Shown in pieces: positions 16,016-25,681 of a stretch of 49,594 nt of DNA (positions are counted from its first letter, which is position 1; every line of letters begins with the position of its first letter). A model generated the notes under the pieces. It was given only the letters and a program-made list of their open reading frames with translations. It had not been told where the DNA came from and ran no database searches. Made by a program: the position numbers and the translations under genes. The stretch is taken from positions 1 through 49,594 of the forward strand of contig CAMSCJ010000014.1 of assembly GCA_947056845.1 (NCBI GenBank), written 5' to 3'. The DNA is from an uncultured Mycoplasmatota bacterium. Lineage in GTDB: Bacteria; Bacillota_I; Bacilli_A; RF39; UBA660.

Positions 16016-16462
16016 ATGGAAAAATTTTTATCTTATACTGTTATTTTATTTTTAATTATTTTATTAACAGGTTGTGGGAAAAAAAGTGTTACTTGTTCTG
16101 GAGATATAACGCAGGATGATTTAACCGCATCAATACAAGTTGTTGGTGATTTTGATAAAGATAAGTTAGTTAATCAAACTATTGAAATGAAATTTGATTT
16201 AACCAATTATTTACAATATGCAAATATAGATAGTTTTTATGAAGGTTTTAAAAATCAATATGATAGATTTAATGAATATGATGGTATTTCTACTAAAGTA
16301 TTGAAGGGGGATAAAGATATAACAATTGAGGTTTCAATGGCATTTGATAAAATTGATAAAGATGCTTATAAAGAATTAGATTTAGGAACTGGTAATGTAG
16401 AAATATCTTTAAGTAAATTTATAGATGAATTTACTGATATGGGGCTTACGTGTAAAAGATAG
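16016..16462 (+). CDS. Putative lipoprotein
   Basis: The protein is 148 aa with a lipoprotein signal: a hydrophobic stretch (YTVILFLIILL) then the lipobox LTGC, cleaved before Cys20. The mature part is about 129 aa, mixed alpha/beta, with a Cys near each end (Cys27 and Cys146), which might form a disulphide. It resembles DUF1307/YehR-type lipoproteins in size and layout, but this is a loose match. GAAGGAGAG precedes the ATG. No function can be assigned. Confidence 0.75.
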   Translation: MEKFLSYTVILFLIILLTGCGKKSVTCSGDITQDDLTASIQVVGDFDKDKLVNQTIEMKFDLTNYLQYANIDSFYEGFKNQYDRFNEYDGISTKVLKGDKDITIEVSMAFDKIDKDAYKELDLGTGNVEISLSKFIDEFTDMGLTCKR

Positions 16463-16805
16463 ATTATTCTATTTTTTTTGTTAGAAATTTTAATTTCGCT
16501 CTATCTTTGTTTTAATAAATTAATAAAAAATCAATCATATTTATAATAATTTAAGCAAGACAATATCTGAGGTATAAGGTTAAAAGGTATTTTAGATTTA
16601 TTTTGAATGTTGACTTTTTATTTATAAATAAAAAAATTTGTAGAACATAATATAAATTGAGGTGACGTTTTATTATACTAAGTTTTATAGAGGTAGATAG
16701 AAGTAGATTATATGAAATTGCTTTGGAGTTAGAATTTTAGAAGTGGTTAAAAAGGTTGATAAATGGTAGTTATAAAACGAATAAACTTTAATTATTTATG
16801 TTAAA
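16463..16805. other. Intergenic region without a supported gene
   Basis: This AT-rich gap lies between the lipoprotein gene and pyk. Around 16663-16790 there is GAGGTG followed by short open stretches (for example one reading SFIEVDRSRLYEIALELEF before a stop) with no ATG. This could be the remains of a gene, but nothing is firm. Confidence 0.4.
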
Positions 16806-16831
16806 AAAATATAGTAAAAGTTTACTATATT
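16806..16831 (-). terminator. Terminator of pyk
   Basis: AAATATAGTAAA and TTTACTATATTT arms pair across a short loop; on the minus strand a T-run follows. The stem overlaps the pyk stop codon. Confidence 0.65.
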
Positions 16832-18225
16832 TCTTCAATTTTCATTAAATTAGTATGTTCTGTTTGGTGTTTAGGGAATGAACCAGTAATAACAACAACA
16901 TCTTTTTTTTCTAAATTAAACATCTCAACAGCTTTTTCTTTAGCAACTTTAATTATATCATCGGTATTTTCCATTTCGCCAACATTAGCAGAATATATTC
17001 CCCAGTTTAAAGCAAGGCGACGTCCCGTTTTTTCATCTGGACATAGAGCTAAGATTGTTGAGCTTGGTTTTAGATTACTAATAACTCTAGCTGTTTTACC
17101 ACTCATAGTTGCTGCACAAATTAACTTGGCATTTAAAATATCAACACTATCAACAACACTTCTAGCAATAGCTGTTGTGATATTATTTTCTGTTGGTTCG
17201 TAATCGAATTTGGCATATTTTTCGGCTGTTTCACAAATATCAGCCATAGCTTTAACCGTTTCAATTGGATGTTTTCCAATAGTTGTTTCACCACTTAACA
17301 TAACTGCGTCAGTTCCATCGAATACAGCGTTTGCGATATCGCTAGTTTCAGCTCTTTTTGGACGCATATTTTCCATCATTGTTTCAAGCATTTCGGTAGC
17401 AACAATACAAATTTTACCCATACGACGACAAGTTTTAACCATATCTTTTTGAACGATTGGTAACATTTCACTTGGTATTTCTGTTCCTAAGTCACCACGA
17501 GCTACCATAATACCTGCTGATACTTCAAGTATTTTTTCTAGGTTTTGAATACCTAATTCACTTTCGATTTTGCAAATAATCTGCAAGTCTTCTCTACCAT
17601 GTTCTTTTAAAATTTCTTTTACTTCAAGAACATCTTCTGGTCCACTAACGAATGAAATAGCTAAAAATTCTCCCCCATGTTCACAAGAATAGATAATATC
17701 TTGTCTATCTACTTCACTAATGTATGGGATATTAAGTTTTTTACCAGGGATACTTAAACTTTTACGGTTTCCAAGTATACCGCCATTAATAATACGACAA
17801 GTTACACCACCATCATCATCATTAGATTCAACTTCAATTTTCATTTTGGCATTTTCTAATAAAATAAAATCTCCTGGTACTAGGTCGTCTAACACTTGTG
17901 GGTGATTAACAGTAATTCGTTCTTCATTACCAAGCACATTTTCTTTAACAATACGAATTGTTTTTCCATCAACTAAATTAATTGAATCGTTTTCTAAGAC
18001 ACCGCTTCTAAATTCTGGACCCTTAGTATCCCAAAGAATTGCAATATTTCTTCCCGTTCTTTTACGAACTTCTCTTGCTGAATCTTGCGCAATTTGCCTT
18101 TCTTCCATTGTTGCATGTGAGAAATTTATTCTGGCAACATTCATACCAGCTAATACCATTTGTTCCATAGTATCAACTTGATTACTAGCTGGACCTATGC
18201 TACAAACAATTTTTGTTCTTTTCAT
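16825..18225 (-). CDS. pyk: Pyruvate kinase
   Basis: Pyruvate kinase makes pyruvate and ATP from phosphoenolpyruvate and ADP in the last step of glycolysis. The 466-aa sequence opens with KRTKIVCSIGPASN and contains MNVARINFSHA, IICKIESELGIQNL (the catalytic Lys region), IMVARGDLGTEIP (metal binding) and the CRRMGKICIVATEMLETM helix. It lacks the extra PEP-utiliser C-terminal domain found in Bacillus Pyk, so it has the short form of the family. GAAAGGAG lies before the ATG. Monocistronic, with its own promoter. Confidence 0.97.
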   Translation of the reverse strand: MKRTKIVCSIGPASNQVDTMEQMVLAGMNVARINFSHATMEERQIAQDSAREVRKRTGRNIAILWDTKGPEFRSGVLENDSINLVDGKTIRIVKENVLGNEERITVNHPQVLDDLVPGDFILLENAKMKIEVESNDDDGGVTCRIINGGILGNRKSLSIPGKKLNIPYISEVDRQDIIYSCEHGGEFLAISFVSGPEDVLEVKEILKEHGREDLQIICKIESELGIQNLEKILEVSAGIMVARGDLGTEIPSEMLPIVQKDMVKTCRRMGKICIVATEMLETMMENMRPKRAETSDIANAVFDGTDAVMLSGETTIGKHPIETVKAMADICETAEKYAKFDYEPTENNITTAIARSVVDSVDILNAKLICAATMSGKTARVISNLKPSSTILALCPDEKTGRRLALNWGIYSANVGEMENTDDIIKVAKEKAVEMFNLEKKDVVVITGSFPKHQTEHTNLMKIEEI

Positions 18226-18254
18226 TTTTATACTCCTTTCAAATTAACGAAATG

Positions 18255-18284
18255 ATTATATCACAAAAATAGAATGATGTCGAA
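18255..18284 (-). promoter_or_regulatory. Promoter of pyk with overlapping 0A-like box
   Basis: Minus strand: TCGACA (18278-18283), 17-nt spacer, TATAAT (18255-18260) with an extended TG. The 7-mer TTCGACA, identical to the core Spo0A box, overlaps the -35 (18278-18284). Confidence 0.55.
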
Positions 18285-18375
18285 TATTTTTGTGAAAATT
18301 ATGAAATTTTTCTTTGAATTTTTACATATTTATGATATATTACTCTAATACCCTTTTAGAAAGTGAGATGATTTT

Positions 18376-19026
18376 ATGACCGAAAATAGAAATTTAATTA
18401 AAATAGAAACTTGGTTTGATTATTATAAAAGAGTGTATGAAATCTTTAGGCGAGCTATTATAATTAATAGTTTTAATAATTTATCTATTCAATTATCTTT
18501 TTTTAATTCGGCTCCCAAAGAAGATGATATTGATGATATAGGGCAAATAGTTAAACTAGAATTATTTGATAATCAAACACTTGTTTATGGCATATCGCTA
18601 AAAACTACTGGTCATGAAGAACAATTATTTCAATATGTATGGATATTAGTAGTCAATCATTTTATAAAAAATAATTATACAACGAATAGTAAAATTAGAA
18701 TCTATGGTTTTGAGCATTCAACTAGAGATTTTAAATATTTATTAAGTGATATTAAAAATAATAGTAAAGCAATTGCTAGAGCAAATTTCACTATAACATA
18801 TAATAAGCAAGATTATGATGAAATGTTACATCAATTAGTTCTTAATCATAACAATTTTCATGATAATGAAATATTGGTTCAAAATGTTCGAAATTTTATT
18901 ATGGAAAATTATCATGCTCCTATTTCAAGTGAACTAAATAACTCTATTACAAAGTCTAAAAAGGTATATGAAAATTTAATTCATAGTAATAGGTATTATT
19001 CAAATAATAATCGATTTGCTGCATAG
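18376..19026 (+). CDS. Hypothetical protein
   Basis: The protein is 216 aa, not recognised. It has no membrane segment. The first 140 residues look like a mixed alpha/beta domain (LELFDNQTLVYGISLKTTG, then KIRIYGFEHSTRDF); the C-terminal part is helical with an Asn/Ser-rich tail. It has its own intergenic region and an SD (AAAGTGAGATG), and precedes polA by about 50 bp. It does not look like a mobile gene in base composition. A nucleic-acid-related role from its position next to polA is only a guess. Confidence 0.7.
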   Translation: MTENRNLIKIETWFDYYKRVYEIFRRAIIINSFNNLSIQLSFFNSAPKEDDIDDIGQIVKLELFDNQTLVYGISLKTTGHEEQLFQYVWILVVNHFIKNNYTTNSKIRIYGFEHSTRDFKYLLSDIKNNSKAIARANFTITYNKQDYDEMLHQLVLNHNNFHDNEILVQNVRNFIMENYHAPISSELNNSITKSKKVYENLIHSNRYYSNNNRFAA

Positions 19027-19074
19027 TAATCGCATTATTTTTTTATTTATGGTACAATTGTATAGGTGATAAAA

Positions 19075-21663
19075 ATGGAAAAGATAATCTTAGTGGATGG
19101 TAATAATCTACTTTTTAGAAGTTACTATGCAACCGCATATAATGGCAATTTAATGAAAAATAGCAAAAATTTTCCAACTAATGCTTTGTTTGGCTTTGTA
19201 AGCATGATAAACAAAATTGTTAGTGAAGAAAAACCCGTTTATATGATTGTGGCTTTTGATAAAGGGAAAACGTTTAGACATGCGAAATATGAATCATATA
19301 AGGGTGGAAGAATGGAAACACCAGATGAATTAAAATTACAGTTTCCACTTGCTAAAGAAATATTAACAGCAATGGGTATTAAATATTATGAAATTGATAA
19401 CTATGAGGCTGATGATATCATAGGTACATTTGCTGAATATTGCAATAAAGATTCTAATTATGAGGGCTTAATTGTTAGTAGTGATAAAGATTTATTACAA
19501 CTTATTAGTAGTGATGTTAATATAAAATTGCTTAAACAAAAAGATTATATTTTCTATACAGAAAAAACTTTTATTGACGATTATGGAATAAAACCTATTA
19601 ATATAATTGATTTAAAAGCTTTAATGGGAGATAGTTCAGATAATATTCCAGGTGTTAGTGGAGTTGGAGAGAAAACCGCTTTAAAATTATTACAACAATA
19701 TAAATCTTTAGATAATATTTATAATAATATTGATGAAATAAAAGGTGCTTTAAAAGAAAAATTAATTAAAGATAAAGATAATGCTTATATGAGTTATGAT
19801 TTAGCGACCATTGTAAAGAATGTACCCGTTGATATTAATTTAGAAGACATAAGATATTTAGGAGAACAAACTGAAGATTTAATTAAGATATATGAAGATT
19901 TAGAATTTTATTCATTTTTAAAAAACAAACAAAATGTTGCAAAGAGGGAAATCGTTAGTGATGTTACCATTTTAAAAACTATAGATAATATTAAAATATT
20001 AGAAGAATCAGCTATTTATTTAGAAATATTAGGTAGTAATTATCATACGGCTAAAATATTAGGTTTAGCTATTTATAATTCAAAGCAAAATCTTTATATA
20101 CCTTTTGAATTACTTAAAAATAATTATAATATATTAAAGGGTTTTGATAAGTTAACTTATGACGCAAAAAAGGTTTATGTTGCTCTAAAATGGCAAGGAA
20201 TAGAGATAGAAAATATTAATTATGATACGATGTTAGCGGGTTACTTGTTAGATTATAATATAAAAGATGATATTGCTTATTTAGCCAATTCTTTTAATTA
20301 TGACATGCCTTTTTATGAGAATGTTTTTGGCAAAACAAAATTAAGTGAGCCAGATATTAAAGTTATTGCTTCTAATGCGTCAAAAAAGGCTCAATTTATT
20401 TATGAAACAAAGAATGAATTGATTCAAAAATTAAAAGATGAAGAAATGGCAGATTTATTTTATAATATTGAAATGCCACTTTCTTATGTATTAGGTGATA
20501 TGGAATATCAAGGTATTTTTGTTGATAAGAAAATACTAAATGAAATGGGCGAAGAAATTAAAATTAAAATTGATGAAATTGGTAGAGAAATTTACGATTT
20601 AGCAGGTGAAGAATTTAATATTTCATCACCAAAACAATTAGGTGAGGTTTTATTTGAAAAAATGGGTTTACCACATGGTAAGAAAAAAACCAATGGTTAT
20701 TCAACTTCAATTGATGTTTTAAATAAATTAAAAGATATTCATCCAATTATTAATTTGATAATTGATTACCGTATGTATACAAAATTATATACAACCTATA
20801 TAGAAGGTTTATCAAATTCTATTTTAGATGATAATAAAATTCATACTATTTATACACAAGCTTTAACGCGTACTGGGCGTTTATCGTCAATTGAACCCAA
20901 TTTACAAAATATTCCAACTCGTCAAGAATATGGGAGATTAATTAAAAAAGCTTTTGTTGCATCAAATACGTCTAAAATTGTAAGTGCCGATTATTCACAA
21001 ATTGAACTTAGAATTTTAGCGCACATGGCAGATATTGAATCATTAATAACTGCATTTAAAAATGATGATGATATTCATGCTAAAACAGCAAGTGATATTT
21101 TTCATGTTTCGATTAATGAGGTAACAAGTGAAATGCGAAGAATGGCTAAAGCGGTTAATTTTGGAATTATTTATGGTATAAGTGGTTTTGGGTTATCGGA
21201 AAATTTAGATATTCCTGTTAATGAAGCTAAAAAATTTATCGATCATTATTTAGAAAGTTATCCAGGAATCAAAAAATATATGGATGAAAGTATTGATAAA
21301 GCTTATTTAAATGGCTATGTTAGAACTTTATTTAATCGGAAAAGAATTATTCCCGAGCTTAATAATAAAAATTATATGATAAGGAGTCAAGGAGAGCGAA
21401 TGGCTCTTAATACGCCAATTCAGGGGACAAGTGCTGATATTATTAAAAAAGCGATGATTGATATTGCGAAAAAATTTAAAGAGGAAAATTTAAAAAGCAA
21501 AATGATTTTACAAGTTCATGATGAATTAATTTTTGATTGTTTGGACTTTGAATTAGATAGAGTTACGGAAATTGTTCGCGATATTATGGAAAATGTGTTT
21601 GAACTTAAGGTACCACTTAAAGTTGATATAAATTATGGTGATAATTGGTATCAAGCTAAATAG
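19075..21663 (+). CDS. polA: DNA polymerase I
   Basis: The protein is about 862 aa. The N-terminal 5' nuclease domain (about 1-290) includes LVDGNNLLFRSYY, YEADDIIGT and ALMGDSSDNIPGVSG. The central 3'-5' exonuclease-like domain (about 300-460) lacks the first catalytic pair (YLEIL where active enzymes have D-x-E), so proofreading is probably absent, as in Bacillus-type Pol I. The polymerase domain has motif A SADYSQIELRILAHM, motif B RRMAKAVNFGIIYG and motif C LQVHDELIFD. I preferred the ATG at 19075 because AGGTGAT lies 5 nt upstream; the GTG at 19066 overlaps it. It repairs gaps and removes RNA primers. Confidence 0.96.
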   Translation: MEKIILVDGNNLLFRSYYATAYNGNLMKNSKNFPTNALFGFVSMINKIVSEEKPVYMIVAFDKGKTFRHAKYESYKGGRMETPDELKLQFPLAKEILTAMGIKYYEIDNYEADDIIGTFAEYCNKDSNYEGLIVSSDKDLLQLISSDVNIKLLKQKDYIFYTEKTFIDDYGIKPINIIDLKALMGDSSDNIPGVSGVGEKTALKLLQQYKSLDNIYNNIDEIKGALKEKLIKDKDNAYMSYDLATIVKNVPVDINLEDIRYLGEQTEDLIKIYEDLEFYSFLKNKQNVAKREIVSDVTILKTIDNIKILEESAIYLEILGSNYHTAKILGLAIYNSKQNLYIPFELLKNNYNILKGFDKLTYDAKKVYVALKWQGIEIENINYDTMLAGYLLDYNIKDDIAYLANSFNYDMPFYENVFGKTKLSEPDIKVIASNASKKAQFIYETKNELIQKLKDEEMADLFYNIEMPLSYVLGDMEYQGIFVDKKILNEMGEEIKIKIDEIGREIYDLAGEEFNISSPKQLGEVLFEKMGLPHGKKKTNGYSTSIDVLNKLKDIHPIINLIIDYRMYTKLYTTYIEGLSNSILDDNKIHTIYTQALTRTGRLSSIEPNLQNIPTRQEYGRLIKKAFVASNTSKIVSADYSQIELRILAHMADIESLITAFKNDDDIHAKTASDIFHVSINEVTSEMRRMAKAVNFGIIYGISGFGLSENLDIPVNEAKKFIDHYLESYPGIKKYMDESIDKAYLNGYVRTLFNRKRIIPELNNKNYMIRSQGERMALNTPIQGTSADIIKKAMIDIAKKFKEENLKSKMILQVHDELIFDCLDFELDRVTEIVRDIMENVFELKVPLKVDINYGDNWYQAK

Positions 21664-21670
21664 ATAATAG

Positions 21671-21700
21671 AATAAGGAAATTTTAATATTCCTTATTTTA
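21671..21700 (+). terminator. Terminator after polA
   Basis: AATAAGGAA (21671-21679) pairs with TTCCTTATT (21689-21697), followed by T-rich sequence. Confidence 0.65.
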
Positions 21701-21741
21701 TTTGAGGCATAAAATATATATAGAATAAAGAGGTAATGCTG

Positions 21742-22599
21742 ATGGGAAAAGTTTCAAGTATTTTGTTGGTGAGTTTAATTACTAATTTTATGCTGGCATT
21801 ATGTAAAATTGTTGTTGGATTTATTGGTTCATCTGGAGCTTTAATGGCTGATGGTATCCACTCATTTAGTGATCTTGTGACCGACATAATTGGGATTATT
21901 GGATCATTATTTGCTAAAAAGCCTTCGGATGAAAAACATCCTTATGGTCATGGAAAAATAGAATATTTAATTAGTATATTTATAGGTTTAGTCATTTTAT
22001 CGTTAGGCTTTATGATTATTTATGATTCAATTAATCGTAAGGTTATTGTACCAAGCGTTATTGTTATTTTGGTAAGTTTATTTACAATTATAGTTAAATT
22101 TTTACTAGCGCATTTTTTATGTATAAAAGGTCGTGAATTAAATAGTTGTATCTTAGTCTCTAGTGGCAAAGAAAGTAGTACTGATGTTATTAGTTCTATT
22201 GTTGTTTTAGTGTCATCAATTTTAATGCAGACTAATATTAGTATTTTTAAATATTCGGATATTATTGCGGGTATTTTAGTAGGTATTTTTGTTGTTAAAG
22301 TTGGATTTGATGTTTTAAAAGAAAATATTAGTACAATTTTAGGAGAACAAGAAACCGATTGTGATTATTTAAATGATGTTAAGAAAGTTATGTTAGAAAA
22401 TTCACATATAAAAAGTATTGATGATTTAATTATTTTAAAGTATGGACCTTATTATAAATTAATAGCTAAGGTAAGTATAACACATAATTTATCTATAACT
22501 AAAGCTTATGAAATTATTAGTAAAATAGAAAATAAAATAAAAGAAAATTTTGAGCGAATTGATTATGTCAATATAAGTTTGCAACCGGATAAAAAATAA
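21742..22599 (+). CDS. Cation diffusion facilitator family transporter
   Basis: This 285-aa CDF/ZT_dimer protein exports divalent metal cations by proton antiport. It has about six membrane segments in the first 200 residues, with the metal-site signature SGALMADGIHSFSDLVTD (Asp and His residues of TM2) and a matching SSGKESSTDVISS in TM5. A C-terminal cytoplasmic ferredoxin-like domain follows (about 200-285). AGAGGT is 9 nt before the ATG at 21742 and only 3 nt before the ATG at 21736, so I chose the former. The metal (Zn, Fe, Mn or Co) cannot be told from sequence. Confidence 0.92.
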   Translation: MGKVSSILLVSLITNFMLALCKIVVGFIGSSGALMADGIHSFSDLVTDIIGIIGSLFAKKPSDEKHPYGHGKIEYLISIFIGLVILSLGFMIIYDSINRKVIVPSVIVILVSLFTIIVKFLLAHFLCIKGRELNSCILVSSGKESSTDVISSIVVLVSSILMQTNISIFKYSDIIAGILVGIFVVKVGFDVLKENISTILGEQETDCDYLNDVKKVMLENSHIKSIDDLIILKYGPYYKLIAKVSITHNLSITKAYEIISKIENKIKENFERIDYVNISLQPDKK

Positions 22600-22685
22600 T
22601 TTGTAAATATTGTAGATATATCTATGATATTTTTTATTTATGATGTGGCATAATAGTTTTAGAAATTTTTTTGATGGAGGTTTAT

Positions 22686-23054
22686 ATGAAACTAAATTAT
22701 GCAAAGTTTGATTATATGAAAATGCGCGAATATTTAACTAGAGCTGCTGCTAAAAATGAAATAGCAGAAGTGATCGGGAATGAAGTTATAGGTAAAATGA
22801 GTCCAATGGCAGAAACTATCGGTAATATGAATATTCCTTTAAGTATTCACGCAACGGTAAGAGAACGTGATGAAAATGAAATAATGAATATAATTAATGA
22901 ATTTTTAAAACATGAAAATGAACGTCGAACTAATGGAGATTGTGAGCAACAAGAGGGAAGTTGTTTTGATATGGCATTAAAGGGTTCTAAAAGATTTTTA
23001 GAAGCTAAAGGTTATACATTAAAGAAAACTAGAAATAATTCAAAGAGAGGTTAA
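22686..23054 (+). CDS. Hypothetical protein
   Basis: The protein is 122 aa and unrecognised. It is mainly helical: an N-terminal charged helix with MREYLTRAAAKNEIAEVIG, a central MNIPLSIHATVRERDENEI and a polar, lysine-rich C-terminus, with two Cys close together (GDCEQQEGSC). GGAGG lies 5 nt before the ATG at 22686; an earlier ATG at 22671 would overlap that SD. It is separated from the CDF gene by 86 bp and from the toxin-antitoxin region downstream. Confidence 0.65.
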   Translation: MKLNYAKFDYMKMREYLTRAAAKNEIAEVIGNEVIGKMSPMAETIGNMNIPLSIHATVRERDENEIMNIINEFLKHENERRTNGDCEQQEGSCFDMALKGSKRFLEAKGYTLKKTRNNSKRG

Positions 23055-23146
23055 GTTATCTAATGTGTGAATTAAAAAACTTACATTATTATTTTACTAA
23101 TAGATATTGTTTATTAAGAAGTTTATAAAAACTTTATGTATAGAAA

Positions 23147-23175
23147 TTTACAAAATTAAAAAAATGTGCTATTAT
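23147..23175 (+). promoter_or_regulatory. Promoter of putative antitoxin RNA
   Basis: TTTACA (23147-23152), 17-nt spacer, TATTAT (23170-23175). No protein-coding frame starts downstream, so it should drive a non-coding RNA beginning near 23182. Confidence 0.65.
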
Positions 23176-23181
23176 GTATGT

Positions 23182-23298
23182 GAGTGAAGGCAACTTCATA
23201 TAATAAAAAAGGATATACTTAACTTTCGTATGGTTAGGTACATTCCACTTTGGGTATGCACACTAATACTCGAACTTGAGCGTTAGCGTGCTTTTTTC
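23182..23298 (+). ncRNA. Putative type I antitoxin RNA
   Basis: A transcript of about 115 nt starts after the promoter at 23147 and ends at a strong terminator: 23258-23271 pairs with 23278-23291 (14 positions, two mismatches, one G-U), followed by six T. It begins with a small GAAGGCAACTTC-type hairpin. Its 3' end lies where the minus-strand toxin frame stops (23298), so the two transcripts would overlap tail to tail, as in TxpA/RatA and BsrG/SR4 systems. It also contains AGCGTTAG, complementary to CTAACGCT in the region giving the toxin mRNA leader. I did not recognise it as a known RNA family. Confidence 0.6.
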
Positions 23299-23375
23299 TA
23301 TTTAAATAGTATTATGAATATTACTATAAATAGGAGGATAATTATAATAAATTGAGATGATTCTCTTTTTGTCAT
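23298..23375 (-). CDS. Putative type I toxin, 25-aa hydrophobic peptide
   Basis: ATG at 23375, stop TAG at 23298-23300. The peptide has a polar start (MTKRESSQ), then an unbroken Ile/Leu/Phe membrane stretch (FIIIILLFIVIFIILF) and a final Lys. A near-consensus SD (GGAGGTGA, complement of 23381-23388) sits 8 nt upstream and is folded into a hairpin; a consensus promoter lies further upstream. Size, hydrophobicity and SD context match the holin-like toxins of Firmicute type I toxin-antitoxin systems, which act on the membrane. It is too short for standard gene callers. It could instead be a non-toxic membrane peptide, but the facing antisense RNA argues for the toxin role. Confidence 0.65.
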   Translation of the reverse strand: MTKRESSQFIIIILLFIVIFIILFK

Positions 23376-23380
23376 AAATA

Positions 23381-23408
23381 TCACCTCCTTTGCATAATTG
23401 CAAAGGAG
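23381..23408 (-). promoter_or_regulatory. SD-sequestering hairpin in toxin mRNA
   Basis: A 9-bp perfect stem, CTCCTTTGC with GCAAAGGAG (plus-strand arms 23385-23393 and 23400-23408, 6-nt loop), covers most of the SD AAAGGAGG. Ribosome access would be blocked unless the mRNA is processed or refolded, a hallmark of type I toxins. Confidence 0.7.
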
Positions 23409-23441
23409 TGCACCTAACGCTAATTAAATATATCCAAATTC

Positions 23442-23470
23442 ATTATAGTGAATTTCTGTTCGATGAACAA
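23442..23470 (-). promoter_or_regulatory. Promoter of toxin mRNA
   Basis: Minus strand: TTGTTC (23465-23470), 17-nt spacer, TATAAT (23442-23447). It would give a 5' leader of about 60 nt including the SD hairpin. Confidence 0.65.
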
Positions 23471-23624
23471 TTGTTTTAATCGTATTTTATAAAAAATATG
23501 AATATGTTAATAAATAATAAAATAAAAATTTATATAATGTTAAATAAGTATAACTAAGTTTTATAAAGTAGCTATTTAAATGTCAAACTTAATATTTTCA
23601 CATATCTTATATTGAGGTGAAAAT

Positions 23625-24545
23625 ATGAATTTTGATTATCATTTTGGAAATCAATACTATAATTATTATGATGGAATTGGTATAAAAAGTACAGAGTATG
23701 AAATAATGGCTCCAGAACAATCGCAAGCTGAACAACCTGGTATGGAATATTTAATGAACCCTAAACCAATCTTTGATAATCCTAATTATCGTGGAAGTGG
23801 TAAATTAAATGGTAAGGTAGCGATAATTACAGGTGGTGATAGTGGTTTAGGAAGAGCAGCCGCTATTGCGTTTGTCAAAGAGGGAGCAAAAGTCGTTATT
23901 CCTTATTATGATGAACATCGGGATGCAGCTGACACCAAAAACTATATTGAAAATTTAGGTGGAGAGTGTCTATTATTATCGGGTGATATATCTGATAAAA
24001 ATTTTTGCTCGGAAATAGTTAATGCCACACTAGAGAGGTTTGGACATATTGATATTTTAGTAAATAATGCAGGTGTTCAGTATCAACAGGATTCATTAGA
24101 TTGTATTAGTGATGAACAATTTGATTGGACAATGAAAGTTAACGTTTATGGAATGTTTTATCTAACGAAAGCGGTATTGCCTTATTTAAAAAGTGGTTCT
24201 TCAATCATTAATTTATCTTCAGTAACAACTTTTTATGGTGACCCACAATTGATTGATTATGTAACAACTAAAGGCGCAATAGTCGGTTTTACTAGAGCAT
24301 TAGCCAGAAATTTAGCCTTAAAAAATATTCGTGTTAATGCGATCGCGCCGGGGTTTTTTTGGACACCATTACAACCAGCTTGTTGGGTTAGTGAAAAAAT
24401 ACCATCATTAGGTAGTAATGCTGCGATGGCTAGGGGAGCAATGCCTTATGAGTTAGCGCCAACATTTGTTTTTTTAGCTTCTGATGATTCAAGTTATGTA
24501 ACGGGTCAAGTAATACATAATAATGGTGGCGAGGTAATGGGATAG
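23625..24545 (+). CDS. SDR-family oxidoreductase (general stress protein 39-like)
   Basis: This 306-aa short-chain dehydrogenase/reductase has an N-terminal extension (about 1-60; EYLMNPKPIFDNPNY) typical of the YdaD/GsiB-neighbour and YghA group. The Rossmann core carries IITGGDSGLGRAAA (cofactor glycine motif), NNAGVQ, the catalytic Ser in NLSSVTT and the YVTTK (YxxxK) pair. Such enzymes use NAD(P)H; the substrate is not established, though several are stress-induced. TTGAGGTGAAA precedes the ATG. It stands alone, followed by a terminator. Confidence 0.9.
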   Translation: MNFDYHFGNQYYNYYDGIGIKSTEYEIMAPEQSQAEQPGMEYLMNPKPIFDNPNYRGSGKLNGKVAIITGGDSGLGRAAAIAFVKEGAKVVIPYYDEHRDAADTKNYIENLGGECLLLSGDISDKNFCSEIVNATLERFGHIDILVNNAGVQYQQDSLDCISDEQFDWTMKVNVYGMFYLTKAVLPYLKSGSSIINLSSVTTFYGDPQLIDYVTTKGAIVGFTRALARNLALKNIRVNAIAPGFFWTPLQPACWVSEKIPSLGSNAAMARGAMPYELAPTFVFLASDDSSYVTGQVIHNNGGEVMG

Positions 24546-24617
24546 AAAATATTAGTTTTGTGTTTTAGAAATGAATTGAATAATTTGTATTACAATAATT
24601 AAATCGATAAATTTAAT

Positions 24618-24650
24618 AAGTCATTTAAAATTTTTAATTGACTTTTTTTC
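24618..24650 (+). terminator. Terminator after SDR gene
   Basis: An AAGTCA/TGACTT stem extended by an A/T-rich part with one mismatch, followed by a run of seven T. Confidence 0.6.
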
Positions 24651-24679
24651 TTGTATAACTAAGGTATTTGTTGTATAAT
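24651..24679 (+). promoter_or_regulatory. Promoter of dusB-RDD-lysS operon
   Basis: TTGTAT (24651-24656), 17-nt spacer, TATAAT (24674-24679). The predicted start near 24686 leaves almost no leader, which rules out an upstream TTG start at 24668. Confidence 0.6.
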
Positions 24680-24694
24680 TTTAATCAGGTGGTA

Positions 24695-25667
<973 letters not shown>

Positions 25668-25681
<14 letters not shown>

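Noticed and set aside
16660..16790. Possible short gene or degraded gene after GAGGTG
   Set aside because: Frames are broken by stops, lack ATG starts and match nothing I recognise.
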